NCBI GenBank assembly: GCA_035541265.1
Contig: DATKNQ010000061.1
Span: 1-25,629 of the forward strand
Source: Bog-159 sp035541265
Lineage (GTDB): Bacteria; Acidobacteriota; Terriglobia; Bryobacterales; Bryobacteraceae
Reading direction: 5' to 3'
DNA length: 25,629 nucleotides
In this document: in pieces, positions 1 through 8,625 of the stretch
How the letters are laid out: every line of letters starts with the position of its first letter
How positions within the stretch are numbered: the stretch's first letter is position 1
The notes under the pieces: model-generated
What the model was told of the DNA's origin: nothing
What the model saw: only the letters and a program-made list of their open reading frames with translations
Database searches by the model: none
Translations under genes and position numbers: made by a program

Positions 1-1592
1 TCGGCCATTTCTTTCTTGGCCTTGTTCTTGGCCTCGCCGAGCGCCATCTGCACGCGGGAGTGCGCGTTAATCTCGCCTTCGCCGGAAGTCTCGATGGGCA
101 AGTAGATCATGTCCTTGTAATTCGAGACCACCGCCGACTGCGCGCCATCGGACTGCGTGGACGGCATGCAGCCGAAGGGTTTCACCGAGAGGACCATGTG
201 GGCCAGATCTTTGTTCGAGTAGTAAATGTTCTTGGCGACTTCTAAGTGGCCTTCGCCGCCGCCCGCGCGCGAGTTATAGAACGGATGACCGAGGCGCTGT
301 AACTCGTATTGGTCGGCGAGGTGATGCGCGATATCGCCGAGCGCACCAACAATCTTGTGATATTCGTTCTTGAAGATGGCTTCGGCGAGTTTCAGCTTGG
401 CGACCTTGTTCCGGAAGCTCCACTCGATCTTGACGCGCTTGTCGAGCCGCCAGACGGGCGGCAGCACAGCGCCTTCTTCGAGGCCCTTGAAGTCTTTGTA
501 CTTCTGCACCACCTGGTGGATCATGTACATGATCCAGGTGCCGATGGGCTCGACCAGCACCTGCGCGCCTTCGCGCTGCAGGAAGTTGAACATATTGAAA
601 TTGCCGTCGCCTTCGGTGGTCTGCGCCCAGAATTCGCCGGTGATCTTGACGATGGGCTTCACGCGCAGCCGGTCGATTTCGATTTCGTTAAACGCGTCGC
701 GGCAGCGGTGCAGCGCCGGAATGTAGTCTTCGCCTTTGAGCTGATTGACGAACTTGCCGATGTATTCGGCCGTGTCGCTGAAGCCGCCCAGGTATTTGCC
801 CAAACTGTCGCCCAATTGCCACGGCTGCTTCTTGCGGAAGACCTCATGCATGTAGTCCATCATCTCGTCGAGCTTCTGGTCGGTTTCGCCGGGATTGACT
901 TCGTAGGGTCGCAGCGCGTAGGCCACTTCGTTGAGCACGTCGCCGCAGTTGAGGGCGTTCAGAATGCCGAGAAAGAAATCCAGATTCATCTCCAGGCCGG
1001 CTTCGGCGTCGGACTGGCTCAAGCCGCCCGACTGCTGGAACAGCAGCACGCGGAAGCCGTCGAATCCGGCGTTGCGCAGCGCCAGGCGATATTCGGCTTC
1101 ATACATGCCGAAGCGGCACGGGCCACAGGCGCCGGCGGTGAAGAAGACGTAGCGCTCGATGATTTCCTGCTTGGTGAGACCCTGCTCTTCGAGGCTCTGC
1201 AGGTACTGGACGAGGTTGCCGACGGTGAAATAGGTCGGGTTGCACTGGCCGTTGTTGCCGTATTCCTTGCCGGTTTGGAAGGCACGCACGTTGGGCGTGG
1301 GCACGGCTTCGGCGATATAGCCGAGGCCTTCGAGTGCGCCGTGCACAAGCTTTTCGTGCTTCCAGGTGAGGCCGCCAAAGAGGAGGGTGGTGTGGCCGCG
1401 CTGTTCCTTGGTGAAAGGGCGCTCAACCGGACGCTTGAATGCATGCGTCTCGCGTTTCACCAATCCGGCTTCGCGCTCCAGGCGCGCACGCTCTTCCGCC
1501 AGGCGTTTTTGGATGACGTCTTCGATGCTGGAATTGATCTGGACCAGACCGGCGTTAGGCGCAGCTTGCGGTTCAAACGGCTGAGTGCTCAT
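1..1592 (-). CDS. 2-hydroxyacyl-CoA dehydratase/activase-related iron-sulfur protein (3' end outside window)
   Basis: The reading frame stays open from an ATG at 1592 to the left edge, giving 530 visible codons; the C-terminus lies outside the window. The start is fixed by a strong ribosome site, GGAGAGGAG, seven bases upstream. The protein resembles the COG3580/COG3581 group (DUF2229-like), the partner half of (R)-2-hydroxyacyl-CoA dehydratase activators. Visible support includes a Cys pair C156-x-x-C159 in FTAGACGPCRFGMYE, C117 in GQCNPTYF, and the family-typical tail PFGCMPS followed by IETSGEGEINAHSR. Long family members start with an ASKHA ATPase domain; this one starts directly in the iron-sulfur part, so it is either a split version or uses an activase encoded elsewhere. 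The physiological substrate of this group is mostly unknown. Family placement is fairly sure; the reaction is not. Confidence 0.82.
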   Translation of the reverse strand, partial: MSTQPFEPQAAPNAGLVQINSSIEDVIQKRLAEERARLEREAGLVKRETHAFKRPVERPFTKEQRGHTTLLFGGLTWKHEKLVHGALEGLGYIAEAVPTPNVRAFQTGKEYGNNGQCNPTYFTVGNLVQYLQSLEEQGLTKQEIIERYVFFTAGACGPCRFGMYEAEYRLALRNAGFDGFRVLLFQQSGGLSQSDAEAGLEMNLDFFLGILNALNCGDVLNEVAYALRPYEVNPGETDQKLDEMMDYMHEVFRKKQPWQLGDSLGKYLGGFSDTAEYIGKFVNQLKGEDYIPALHRCRDAFNEIEIDRLRVKPIVKITGEFWAQTTEGDGNFNMFNFLQREGAQVLVEPIGTWIMYMIHQVVQKYKDFKGLEEGAVLPPVWRLDKRVKIEWSFRNKVAKLKLAEAIFKNEYHKIVGALGDIAHHLADQYELQRLGHPFYNSRAGGGEGHLEVAKNIYYSNKDLAHMVLSVKPFGCMPSTQSDGAQSAVVSNYKDMIYLPIETSGEGEINAHSRVQMALGEAKNKAKKEMA

Positions 1593-1759
1593 AGTACTCC
1601 TCTCCAGTTCGGGCGGCTGAGTGACACCGCTCCCGATGGAATGCATCTTCGCGCGTTAAGCCATTGCAAATAAACAGGCCTGCATTGAATGGCGGGTTTT
1701 GGTGCAGGAATGGCGGATATCGCCGGTAAGCGGAGCGTGCGGTCCGTTACACCAGGATT

Positions 1760-2253
1760 TCAGCGGCGCTGGACGAGGAGTTGGAGCAGGTAACCCTGGG
1801 CGTCTTCTTCGGTACGAATTCGGCGCCATGCGGCGAAGGCGTCGCTTGCCAGGCCCACGGCATTGAGAGCGCTGGTTCGCAACCATTCCCCAGCATTCTC
1901 GGAGTCGGCCGACTGCCGCAGTTCGTAAAGCTGATCGAATGCGCTGGCTACCTTCCTCAAGTCCTCCGCACCAGATTGACTGCGATAATTGAAATACAGA
2001 TAAAGGCCAAACTGGCCGAACCCGGCCGCCTTCTCCAGTTCGCGCTCTATTCGCTCGGTGACTGCCCGGAGCCTGTCTTCGCGGCTGGCTTGGTCAGTCA
2101 ATAGGATACGGAAGAAATCGACCATTCGCCGGTTGAGTTCAACATAATCGAATGGCGAATATATACTACTTCCCGCGCCATTTTGCGCTCACCCACTCTG
2201 ACGCGTCGAGTAATCTCGGCCTGGTTGACCAAGCCCGTCGAAACGATGGGCAT
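1760..2253 (-). pseudogene. Small hypothetical gene split by a probable one-base frameshift
   Basis: Two overlapping minus-strand frames appear to be one gene. The first starts at ATG 2253 behind a very good ribosome site (GGAAGGAAGGAATTCGT just upstream) and encodes 51 residues ending at 2098. The second is open from about 2125 to 1760 (121 residues), with no ribosome site of its own. Joining them near 2105-2115 gives a sequence running YIRHSIMLNSTGEWSI into FFRILLTDQASRED. This resembles a small hypothetical family that I recall having a YIR-S...WTG-P-I-FFR-LL-D core; the recollection is unverified. The intact product would be about 163 residues, soluble, with a helical C-terminal half. Alternatives are a sequencing error, a programmed shift, or two translationally coupled genes overlapping by 28 bp. 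Function unknown. Confidence 0.5.
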
Positions 2254-2330
2254 ACGAATTCCTTCCTTCCGAGGATAGCGCCGGCGCGTAGCGGCTGGCA
2301 CGTCCGTTACGTAGGGTATTGCCGTACTGC

Positions 2331-2359
2331 TTGACACCTGTCCCTAAACGGCTCAGAAT
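2331..2359 (+). promoter_or_regulatory. Candidate sigma70-type promoter of the secreted Ig/glycosidase-like gene
   Basis: A perfect -35 box TTGACA (2331-2336) is followed after 17 bp by CAGAAT (2354-2359), which matches four of six bases of the -10 consensus. It lies 48 bp upstream of the ATG at 2407, leaving room for a short leader containing the ribosome site GGAGGAGG at about 2396-2403. If the downstream genes are co-transcribed, this promoter could also drive the phosphonate cluster. Confidence 0.38.
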
Positions 2360-2406
2360 GAGCTAATCCGCACTGACCCGAAGACAGCGTTATTGGAGGA
2401 GGACCC

Positions 2407-5400
2407 ATGCAGCCAACCAACCGGCACTTCGCTCGTTTCTCGCTCGCTGCCGTTTTGACACTCGCCTGCGCTACGCTTTTGCCCGCAGTCACGCAAGTTA
2501 CTCTGAACTCACCAACCACGCCCAGCGTGGCAGACCCAAGCGTAACTAATGTTACGGCGATCGGCCACGGCTTCCCCAGCGGAACGATTCCGGCCGGTAA
2601 TGTGACTGTCACAATTGCTCCCACGACGGCTGGCACGGGGCCTTCCGGAACCACGATCGCTCTCAGCGTCACGGTTGTTTCGGGCACTACCGAGCGTGTG
2701 ACTTTCCGCGTGCCTTCGTCTATCAGCGTGACGACGGCGACGTCTTACCAGATTTCCATTGCCGGAACCACCTCCACGGGCACTGCGTTTCAAAGCAGTA
2801 ACAGCGCGCAATTGACGATCAACCCGCTGGTGACGATCACTACCACGTCGCCATTACCTCGGGGCGTGGCCGGAAAAGCGTATTCAGATACTCTCACCGC
2901 AACCGGCGGAACGGGTCAGTACACCTGGTCGGTGAATACCGGGTCGACTTTGCCGGCGGGTCTCTCGCTCAATTCGTCGACCGGAGTCCTTAGCGGAACT
3001 CCCACGGCGGCCGGGACTTCGCATGTCACGTTCAAGGCGACTGACACCGACGGTCTCTCCGCAGGTAAAAGCCTGAGCATCACCATCACGTCGCCGCTCA
3101 CGATTACGACCAGTTCGCCGCTCCCGACGGGCACGGTCGGAGTGAGTTACGCGGACACTCTCACGGCCAGCGGTGGCAGCGGCCACTATAGTTGGGCGGT
3201 CAGCAGTGGGTCGCTGCCGGGCGGATTGTCGCTGAATTCGTCGACCGGCGTACTGAGCGGCGTACCCACAACGGCAGGCACGCCGAGTTTCACGATTAAG
3301 GTGACCGATACCAGCACCGGAGCGGCGGCCACGCAGCCGTTCACTATGACGATCGATGCGGCGATTACGATCACGACATCCTCTCCCCTACCGAACGGCG
3401 AGGTGGGGATTCCGTACTCGCAGACTCTCGCGGCCACCGGCGGCAGCGGGACTTACACTTGGTCAGTAAGTGTGGGAACTCTGCCGGGAGGGCTGTCTTT
3501 AAGCTCGGCCACCGGCGTCATCAGCGGACAGCCTACGACCGCGGGCACGTCGAACTTCACGATTCTGGCGACCGACACTTATCAGGCGACAGCTTCTCAG
3601 GCGTTCGCCCTAACCGTCAATCCGGCGGCGACACTCCAAACCTTGTCGCCGAATTCGGCCAACGCGGGTGTGCAGCTCGCGGTGACCATCACCGGACTGA
3701 ACACCAATTTCGTACAAGGGACTACGGTGGCCAATTTCGGACCGGGCATCTCGGTGGGTGGGGCGACCGCCGGGCAGCCCGGTCCGGTAACCGTGAATAG
3801 CGCGACCAGCGCCACGGCCGAGGTTTCGCTCAGTTCGTCGGCCGCCACCGGATCACAGACAGTGACGGTCACGACTGGAGCGGAACAGGAGTCACTGACC
3901 AACGGCTTCACGATTCTGGCGTCGGTTCCGATCATCACGTTGACCACCACCTCTCCGACGCCGCTGGCTCCAGGGTTCAGCGGTTTCGACGATGAGTACC
4001 TGATTAACGGCGTGGAGTATTGGGACCCGAAGTATCTTGCCATGGTCGGGCCGCTCAAGCCGGGCTGGGTTCGGTTTCCCTCCGGCTCCCCGTCGATGGC
4101 TTTTGACTGGCAGGCGGGACACTTGAACAGTTCGTGGGTTTCCGCGTTGCAACCGTTGGTGAATTCGTTCATTTACGAGGGACTGCAGGACGGACAAATC
4201 CTGACGCAGGCCAAGGGAGGCTCCTGTTTTTCGGGCGGTTCTTGTGTTTCCGATTACAAGACCTTTCTGCAGACGACGGGCGCGAACGGGCTGGTGGTGT
4301 TAAACGGGTTTACCGATACCAACTCGGACTCGGCCGGGAAGATGGTGAGCGCGGCGCAATCGGCCGGGATGGATATTGTCGCTTGGGAGTTAGACAACGA
4401 GCCGTATTGCTGTCCGAAGATCTATTCGACGGCGGCAGCTTACGCATCGGCAGCCTACAATCCGTATTACTTGAACGTCAACTCCGCGAATCCGTCCGCA
4501 GTTGCATCGGACTTTATGGAAGGGGAATTCTCGGGTTTGCCGTTCGCTTACCAGACGTGGGATACCGGGATCACAACTTACTCACCGGAATACTGGCAGG
4601 CGTACTCGTATCACGTGTACGCCATCACCAATGAGACTATCAGCACCAGCGACGAAGAACAGACTCTGAACGGCATACTAGCGCACGGCACGACCGAGTA
4701 TTTCGATTCGTATGTGGAGCCATTGATCGGCCCGAACCTACCGGTTTTCATTAGCGAGCTGAACAGCGACGGGTTCGGGACGCTGGCCTTCGAATCGTAT
4801 ATTTACAACGCGATTTTCCTGGCGGAGTACATTGCGCGGATGTCGACCATTCCGCAGGTAAAGGCCGTGGGAGTAACTGAGTTGTACCTAGGGAATTCGT
4901 TTAACCAGGGAGTCATCCGCGCGGTGAACGACTACGAGTCTTACCTGAAGGCGCAGGTTAAGGCCAATCCGAATTACTCGACTGACACGTCGACAAATCC
5001 CAATACGCAGTTCCAGTTTTACTATTCGACGAACGCGCTGGCGCTCGAGGTCGCGAACACGGCGATCAACAGCAGCAGCGCCACGTGGGCCACGACGGTG
5101 AGCGGCAGCCCCACGGTGCCGATTGAAGGATACGACGGCAATCCCATCCCCGCGGTCTTTGCGCAAGGTTACCAGGGCAGTGGCGGGCAGAACTATCTGC
5201 TGGTGTTCAATAAGTCGGGATCACCGGTACAGATGGCCGTCGAAGTGAATAACAACCTGCTGCAGCAGACGCTGGCTTTGACTTACATTTCGAGCACCAG
5301 CGACACGGCGCAAAACACCGCGACGAATCAGACGGCCGTGCAAATCCAGACGGCCACATCGCCCAACCCGGTCACCATCGGCCCTTACAGTGTGACGCTC

Positions 5401-5412
5401 ATTCAGTGGTAA
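2407..5412 (+). CDS. Secreted multi-domain protein: Ig-like repeats plus glycosidase-like barrel
   Basis: A 1001-residue exported protein with a strong ribosome site (GGAGGAGG). Residues 1-28 form a signal peptide. An Ig-like N-terminal domain is followed by three He_PIG-type putative Ig repeats (about 139-228, 228-317, 317-403), each with a GLSLNSSTGVLSGTPT-like core, then an IPT/TIG-like domain (about 405-505). Residues 520-870 look like a clan GH-A (beta/alpha)8 glycosidase: WELDNEP places a candidate acid/base at E665 and FISELNSDG a candidate nucleophile at E784. The end, finishing in PYSVTLIQW, resembles the small beta-sandwich that closes GH39, GH51 or GH79 enzymes. The substrate cannot be assigned. 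The gene overlaps the next one by 7 bp, which suggests co-transcription with the phosphonate genes. Its codons are more AT-rich than those of its neighbours, as is common in Ser/Thr-rich repeat proteins. Confidence 0.82.
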   Translation: MQPTNRHFARFSLAAVLTLACATLLPAVTQVTLNSPTTPSVADPSVTNVTAIGHGFPSGTIPAGNVTVTIAPTTAGTGPSGTTIALSVTVVSGTTERVTFRVPSSISVTTATSYQISIAGTTSTGTAFQSSNSAQLTINPLVTITTTSPLPRGVAGKAYSDTLTATGGTGQYTWSVNTGSTLPAGLSLNSSTGVLSGTPTAAGTSHVTFKATDTDGLSAGKSLSITITSPLTITTSSPLPTGTVGVSYADTLTASGGSGHYSWAVSSGSLPGGLSLNSSTGVLSGVPTTAGTPSFTIKVTDTSTGAAATQPFTMTIDAAITITTSSPLPNGEVGIPYSQTLAATGGSGTYTWSVSVGTLPGGLSLSSATGVISGQPTTAGTSNFTILATDTYQATASQAFALTVNPAATLQTLSPNSANAGVQLAVTITGLNTNFVQGTTVANFGPGISVGGATAGQPGPVTVNSATSATAEVSLSSSAATGSQTVTVTTGAEQESLTNGFTILASVPIITLTTTSPTPLAPGFSGFDDEYLINGVEYWDPKYLAMVGPLKPGWVRFPSGSPSMAFDWQAGHLNSSWVSALQPLVNSFIYEGLQDGQILTQAKGGSCFSGGSCVSDYKTFLQTTGANGLVVLNGFTDTNSDSAGKMVSAAQSAGMDIVAWELDNEPYCCPKIYSTAAAYASAAYNPYYLNVNSANPSAVASDFMEGEFSGLPFAYQTWDTGITTYSPEYWQAYSYHVYAITNETISTSDEEQTLNGILAHGTTEYFDSYVEPLIGPNLPVFISELNSDGFGTLAFESYIYNAIFLAEYIARMSTIPQVKAVGVTELYLGNSFNQGVIRAVNDYESYLKAQVKANPNYSTDTSTNPNTQFQFYYSTNALALEVANTAINSSSATWATTVSGSPTVPIEGYDGNPIPAVFAQGYQGSGGQNYLLVFNKSGSPVQMAVEVNNNLLQQTLALTYISSTSDTAQNTATNQTAVQIQTATSPNPVTIGPYSVTLIQW

Positions 5413-6548
5413 CGGCGGCGCGTAGCGCGGACGCCGCCGTCGTCGGGGCCGGAATTATCGGGCTTGCGCACGCTTATGCGCTGGCGCGGCGCGGGCGTTC
5501 GGTGGTGGTGTTCGAGCGGAGTCCGCGGGCAGCGGGTGCCTCGGTCCGCAATTTCGGCATGATCTGGCCGGTCGGGCAACCGGCCGGCCGCATGCACCAG
5601 ATGGCCTTGCGCAGCCGCGAGTTGTGGTTGGAAGTGCTGGCCGGCGCGCGTCTCCCGTATTACCCGACCGGCTCGCTGCATGTGGTTCGGCGTACGGACG
5701 AAGCCGACGTGGCGCGCGAGTTCTGCGATACGGCTCCCTCGCTCGGCTACGTGTGCGAATGGCTGGATCCCGCGGCCGTGCTCGCGCGCAGCAGCACCGT
5801 CCGCGCGGATGGGCTGCTCGGCGCGATCTGGAGCCCCACGGAGATCACCGTGGACCCGCGCGTGACTTTGGCGCGGCTGCCGGACTACCTGTCCGCACGC
5901 TTCGGTGTGCAGTTCCGCTTCGAGACGGCCGTGCGCGAGATCGATCTGCCAGCCGTCCATGCGGGCGGCGAAACGTGGCGCGCGGAAACCGCCATCGTCT
6001 GCACCGGGCATGACTTCGAAATGCTCTATCCTGAAATTTTCCGCGCGAGCGGCCTGACGCGCGCGAAGCTCCAGATGATGCGCACGCACCCCCAACCCGA
6101 AGGCTGGCAGCTCGGCCCGGCGCTGGCCGCGGGGCTGACGTTGCGGTTCTACGAATCGTTCCGCATCTGCCGGACGCTGGCGGCGCTCGAGCGGCGCATC
6201 GCAGCCGAGACGCCCGCGTACGACCGCTGGGGGATTCACGTGCTCGCATCGCAGACAGCGGCGGGCGAGCTGACGATTGGCGATTCGCACGAATACGGCG
6301 CGGCAGTCGATCCGTTCGATCGCGCCGAGATCGACGAGCTGATTCTCGATTACGCGCGCGGATTCCTGCAGGCGCCGGAATGGCGGATCGCGCAGCACTG
6401 GCACGGGGTCTACGCCAAGCTGGCGGACGGGCCATATCTTTCGGCCTCGCCGGCGCCGGGCGTGCGCGTGGTCACTGGCACGGGCGGCGCGGGCATGACG
6501 TTGTCATTCGGCATCGCGGAACAAACTATGACGGAGATGGGATTCTGA
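5406..6548 (+). CDS. FAD-dependent oxidoreductase of phosphonate operons (TIGR03364-like)
   Basis: A 380-residue flavoprotein of the DAO fold with a dinucleotide-binding glycine motif at residues 14-19 (GAGIIG) and an FER acid end of the second strand. The segment ASVRNFGMIWPVGQ and the C-terminal GTGGAGMTLSFG are typical of the TIGR03364 oxidoreductases found in phosphonate operons. Members of such recurrent flavoenzymes have been reported to oxidise 2-aminoethylphosphonate or its N-methyl form to phosphonoacetaldehyde; the exact substrate here is inferred. It thus probably replaces the PhnW transaminase and feeds PhnX, whose start codon overlaps this stop (TGATG). The start is a GTG at 5406 overlapping the upstream stop, without a clear ribosome site, so translation may be coupled. 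No other start precedes the glycine motif. Confidence 0.85.
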   Translation: MVTAARSADAAVVGAGIIGLAHAYALARRGRSVVVFERSPRAAGASVRNFGMIWPVGQPAGRMHQMALRSRELWLEVLAGARLPYYPTGSLHVVRRTDEADVAREFCDTAPSLGYVCEWLDPAAVLARSSTVRADGLLGAIWSPTEITVDPRVTLARLPDYLSARFGVQFRFETAVREIDLPAVHAGGETWRAETAIVCTGHDFEMLYPEIFRASGLTRAKLQMMRTHPQPEGWQLGPALAAGLTLRFYESFRICRTLAALERRIAAETPAYDRWGIHVLASQTAAGELTIGDSHEYGAAVDPFDRAEIDELILDYARGFLQAPEWRIAQHWHGVYAKLADGPYLSASPAPGVRVVTGTGGAGMTLSFGIAEQTMTEMGF

Positions 6549-7321
6549 TGCGGGTCAGCGCGGTGATTCTGGATTGGGCGGGCACGACCGTGGATCATGG
6601 CAGCCTGGCGCCGGTGCGCACGCTCGCGCGATTATTCGCCGGGCGCGGCATGCCGATTACGGAGGAAGAAGCGCGGCGCGACATGGGCATTCACAAGAAA
6701 GACCACATCCGCGCGATTTTGCGCGCGAAGTACGGCGCGCCGCCCGATGAGGCCGAAGTCGAGAGTCTGTTCGCGGAGTTCATCCCGTTGCAGATGGAGT
6801 GCCTGGCGGCCTACTCTAGCGTGATCCCCGGCGTGCCCGAAATCACGGCAGCCTGGCGCGCGCGCGGTATCCAAATCGGCAGCACCACCGGTTACACGCG
6901 GCCTATGCTGGACGTGCTCGTGGCGGCCGCGGCCAAGCAAGGCTATACGCCCGGCTGCGCGCTGTGCCCCGACGACACGGTGGCTGGCCGGCCCTGGCCG
7001 TGGATGTGTTACCTTACCGCGATCCGGCTCGGCACATATCCTATGCACACCATGATCAAGCTCGGCGACACGGTCAGCGACATCGAGGAAGGCAGGAACG
7101 CGGGCATGTGGACCATCGGCATCGCGCGCACGGGTAACATGATCGGCCTGACCGCGGCGGAATTTGCCGCGCTGCCCGCCGGCGATGCGGCCGCGCGCCT
7201 GGATGCCGCACGGCGCGCCCTGCACGATGCCGGTCCGCATTATGTAGCGGACGCAGTGAGCGATTGCATGCCGCTCGTGGAGCAGATTGAAGAACGCCTC
7301 GCGAAGGGCGAGCGTCCATGA
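6548..7321 (+). CDS. phnX: Phosphonoacetaldehyde hydrolase
   Basis: A HAD-superfamily enzyme of 257 residues that cleaves phosphonoacetaldehyde to acetaldehyde and phosphate in the cytoplasm. The N-terminal motif VILDWAGTTVD provides the nucleophile D9 in the PhnX-specific DxAGT form. K50 in MGIHKKDHIRAIL aligns with the Schiff-base lysine of the cap domain (K53 in the Bacillus enzyme). The C-terminal stretch IKLGDTVSDIEEGRNAGMW carries the conserved acidic loop that binds magnesium. Length is normal for the family. The gene overlaps the flavoenzyme gene by one base and the transporter gene by four (ATGA), so it sits in the middle of a tight operon. It is the strongest single indicator that the cluster degrades phosphonates. 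Confidence 0.95.
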   Translation: MRVSAVILDWAGTTVDHGSLAPVRTLARLFAGRGMPITEEEARRDMGIHKKDHIRAILRAKYGAPPDEAEVESLFAEFIPLQMECLAAYSSVIPGVPEITAAWRARGIQIGSTTGYTRPMLDVLVAAAAKQGYTPGCALCPDDTVAGRPWPWMCYLTAIRLGTYPMHTMIKLGDTVSDIEEGRNAGMWTIGIARTGNMIGLTAAEFAALPAGDAAARLDAARRALHDAGPHYVADAVSDCMPLVEQIEERLAKGERP

Positions 7322-8619
7322 ACCGGCGGCACTTGGCTGTCTGGCAAGGCCTCACGATCGCGCTTCTGTTTCTCGGATACGCGGGCTACTATCTGTGCCG
7401 CTCGGACTTTTCGGTAAGCCTGCCGCTGATCATCGACGAACTGGTGGCCCGCGGCATGACGGCCGGCGAGGCCAGGATTCGCCTGGGAGAGATCACGTCG
7501 ATTGGCGTGCTGGCCTACGCGATCGGCAAATTCTTCCTGGGCGGCATGGCCGACTTTCTGGGCGGCAAGCGAAACTTTCTTACGGGCATGGGCGGCTCGG
7601 TTCTGTTCACGCTGCTGTTCTCGATCGGCGGCGGGATGCCCATCTTCACGCTGGCGTGGATCGGCAACCGGCTGGTGCAATCGACGGGCTGGGCCGGCAT
7701 GGTGAAGATCACTTCGCGCTGGTTCTCGCATTCGTCTTACGGCGCCGTGATGGGCCTGGTGAGCCTGAGCTACCTGTTCGGCGACGCGGCGGCGCGGCAG
7801 TTCATGGGCTCCATCATCGGGCACGGCTACGGATGGCGCGTGGTGTTCCAGGTGGCCGCGGGAACGCTTTTCGTCATCTTTATTGCGAACGTGCTGTTGT
7901 TGAAGGAATCGCGGACGGAGATCGGCGAAAGCGAGCCGGACGTGAATCCGCTGAATCTGTTCGGCGCGGAGGGCAGCGACCCGAAGCCCACGGGACTGCG
8001 CGATCTGTTGGGGCCATTGTTCCGCAGCCCGGCGTTCTGGATCGTGTGTGTGTTGTCGCTTGGAACGACGCTGGTGCGTGAGACGTTCAACACCTGGACG
8101 CCGACTTACTTCCACCAGGTGGCCGGCTACAGCGAAGCGGCCGCGGCCACCACGAGCGCGGTGTTTCCGTTCTTCGGCGGCGTCTCTGTGCTGCTCTCCG
8201 GATTTCTGAGCGATCGCATGGGGCGCTACGGCCGCTCGGCGATCATGTTTGTCAGCCTGCTTGCAAGTTCGGTGGCGCTGCTCGCGCTAGGCTCCCTGCC
8301 GGCGAGCGCGGGCCGTATGCTTCCAACTGTTCTGGTAGGCGCGGTTGGGTTCCTGGTGATCGGGCCGTATGCTTACCTCGCGGGCGCCATCGCGCTCGAC
8401 TTCGGCGGCAAGCATGGCAGTGCGACGTCTTCCGGAATCATCGACGGCGTGGGTTATCTGGGCGGCATACTGGCGGGCGATACCGTAGCGCGAATTTCGG
8501 TACGCTTCGGTTGGACGGGTGCGTTCATGGCGCTGGCGGTGATCGCGCTGCTTTCGAGCGGTGCGGCTGCGATGCTGCTGATGGGACGGCGGCGCGCGCC
8601 CGTGCCGCAGGAGGCTTGA
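7318..8619 (+). CDS. MFS carrier of the organophosphate:phosphate antiporter (GlpT-like) family
   Basis: A 433-residue integral membrane protein with about 12 hydrophobic segments and a central cytoplasmic loop near residues 200-230. The first helix, GYAGYYLCRSDF, matches the GlpT/UhpT signature. R28 aligns with GlpT R45, and R254 in LVRETFNTWTPTYF aligns with GlpT R269; these two arginines hold the substrate phosphate in GlpT. Retention of both indicates an organophosphate or organophosphonate substrate. Its position between phnX and a PhnZ-like gene makes import of 2-aminoethylphosphonate or a derivative, possibly in exchange for phosphate, the likely role. This is inferred; export of phosphate or uptake of another phospho-compound are alternatives. 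It overlaps phnX by ATGA, and its 3' end carries the ribosome site of the next gene. Confidence 0.9.
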   Translation: MNRRHLAVWQGLTIALLFLGYAGYYLCRSDFSVSLPLIIDELVARGMTAGEARIRLGEITSIGVLAYAIGKFFLGGMADFLGGKRNFLTGMGGSVLFTLLFSIGGGMPIFTLAWIGNRLVQSTGWAGMVKITSRWFSHSSYGAVMGLVSLSYLFGDAAARQFMGSIIGHGYGWRVVFQVAAGTLFVIFIANVLLLKESRTEIGESEPDVNPLNLFGAEGSDPKPTGLRDLLGPLFRSPAFWIVCVLSLGTTLVRETFNTWTPTYFHQVAGYSEAAAATTSAVFPFFGGVSVLLSGFLSDRMGRYGRSAIMFVSLLASSVALLALGSLPASAGRMLPTVLVGAVGFLVIGPYAYLAGAIALDFGGKHGSATSSGIIDGVGYLGGILAGDTVARISVRFGWTGAFMALAVIALLSSGAAAMLLMGRRRAPVPQEA

Positions 8620-8625
8620 TCGTCT

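Noticed and set aside
309..1673. Long plus-strand open frame of 454 codons opposite the first gene
   Set aside because: It is antisense to a well recognised protein with a strong ribosome site, and its translation shows the Leu/Val/Glu/Asp bias expected of a GC-rich shadow frame.
5403..6404. Minus-strand 333-codon frame opposite the FAD oxidoreductase
   Set aside because: Arg/His/Ala-rich translation without domains; shadow of a clear flavoprotein gene.
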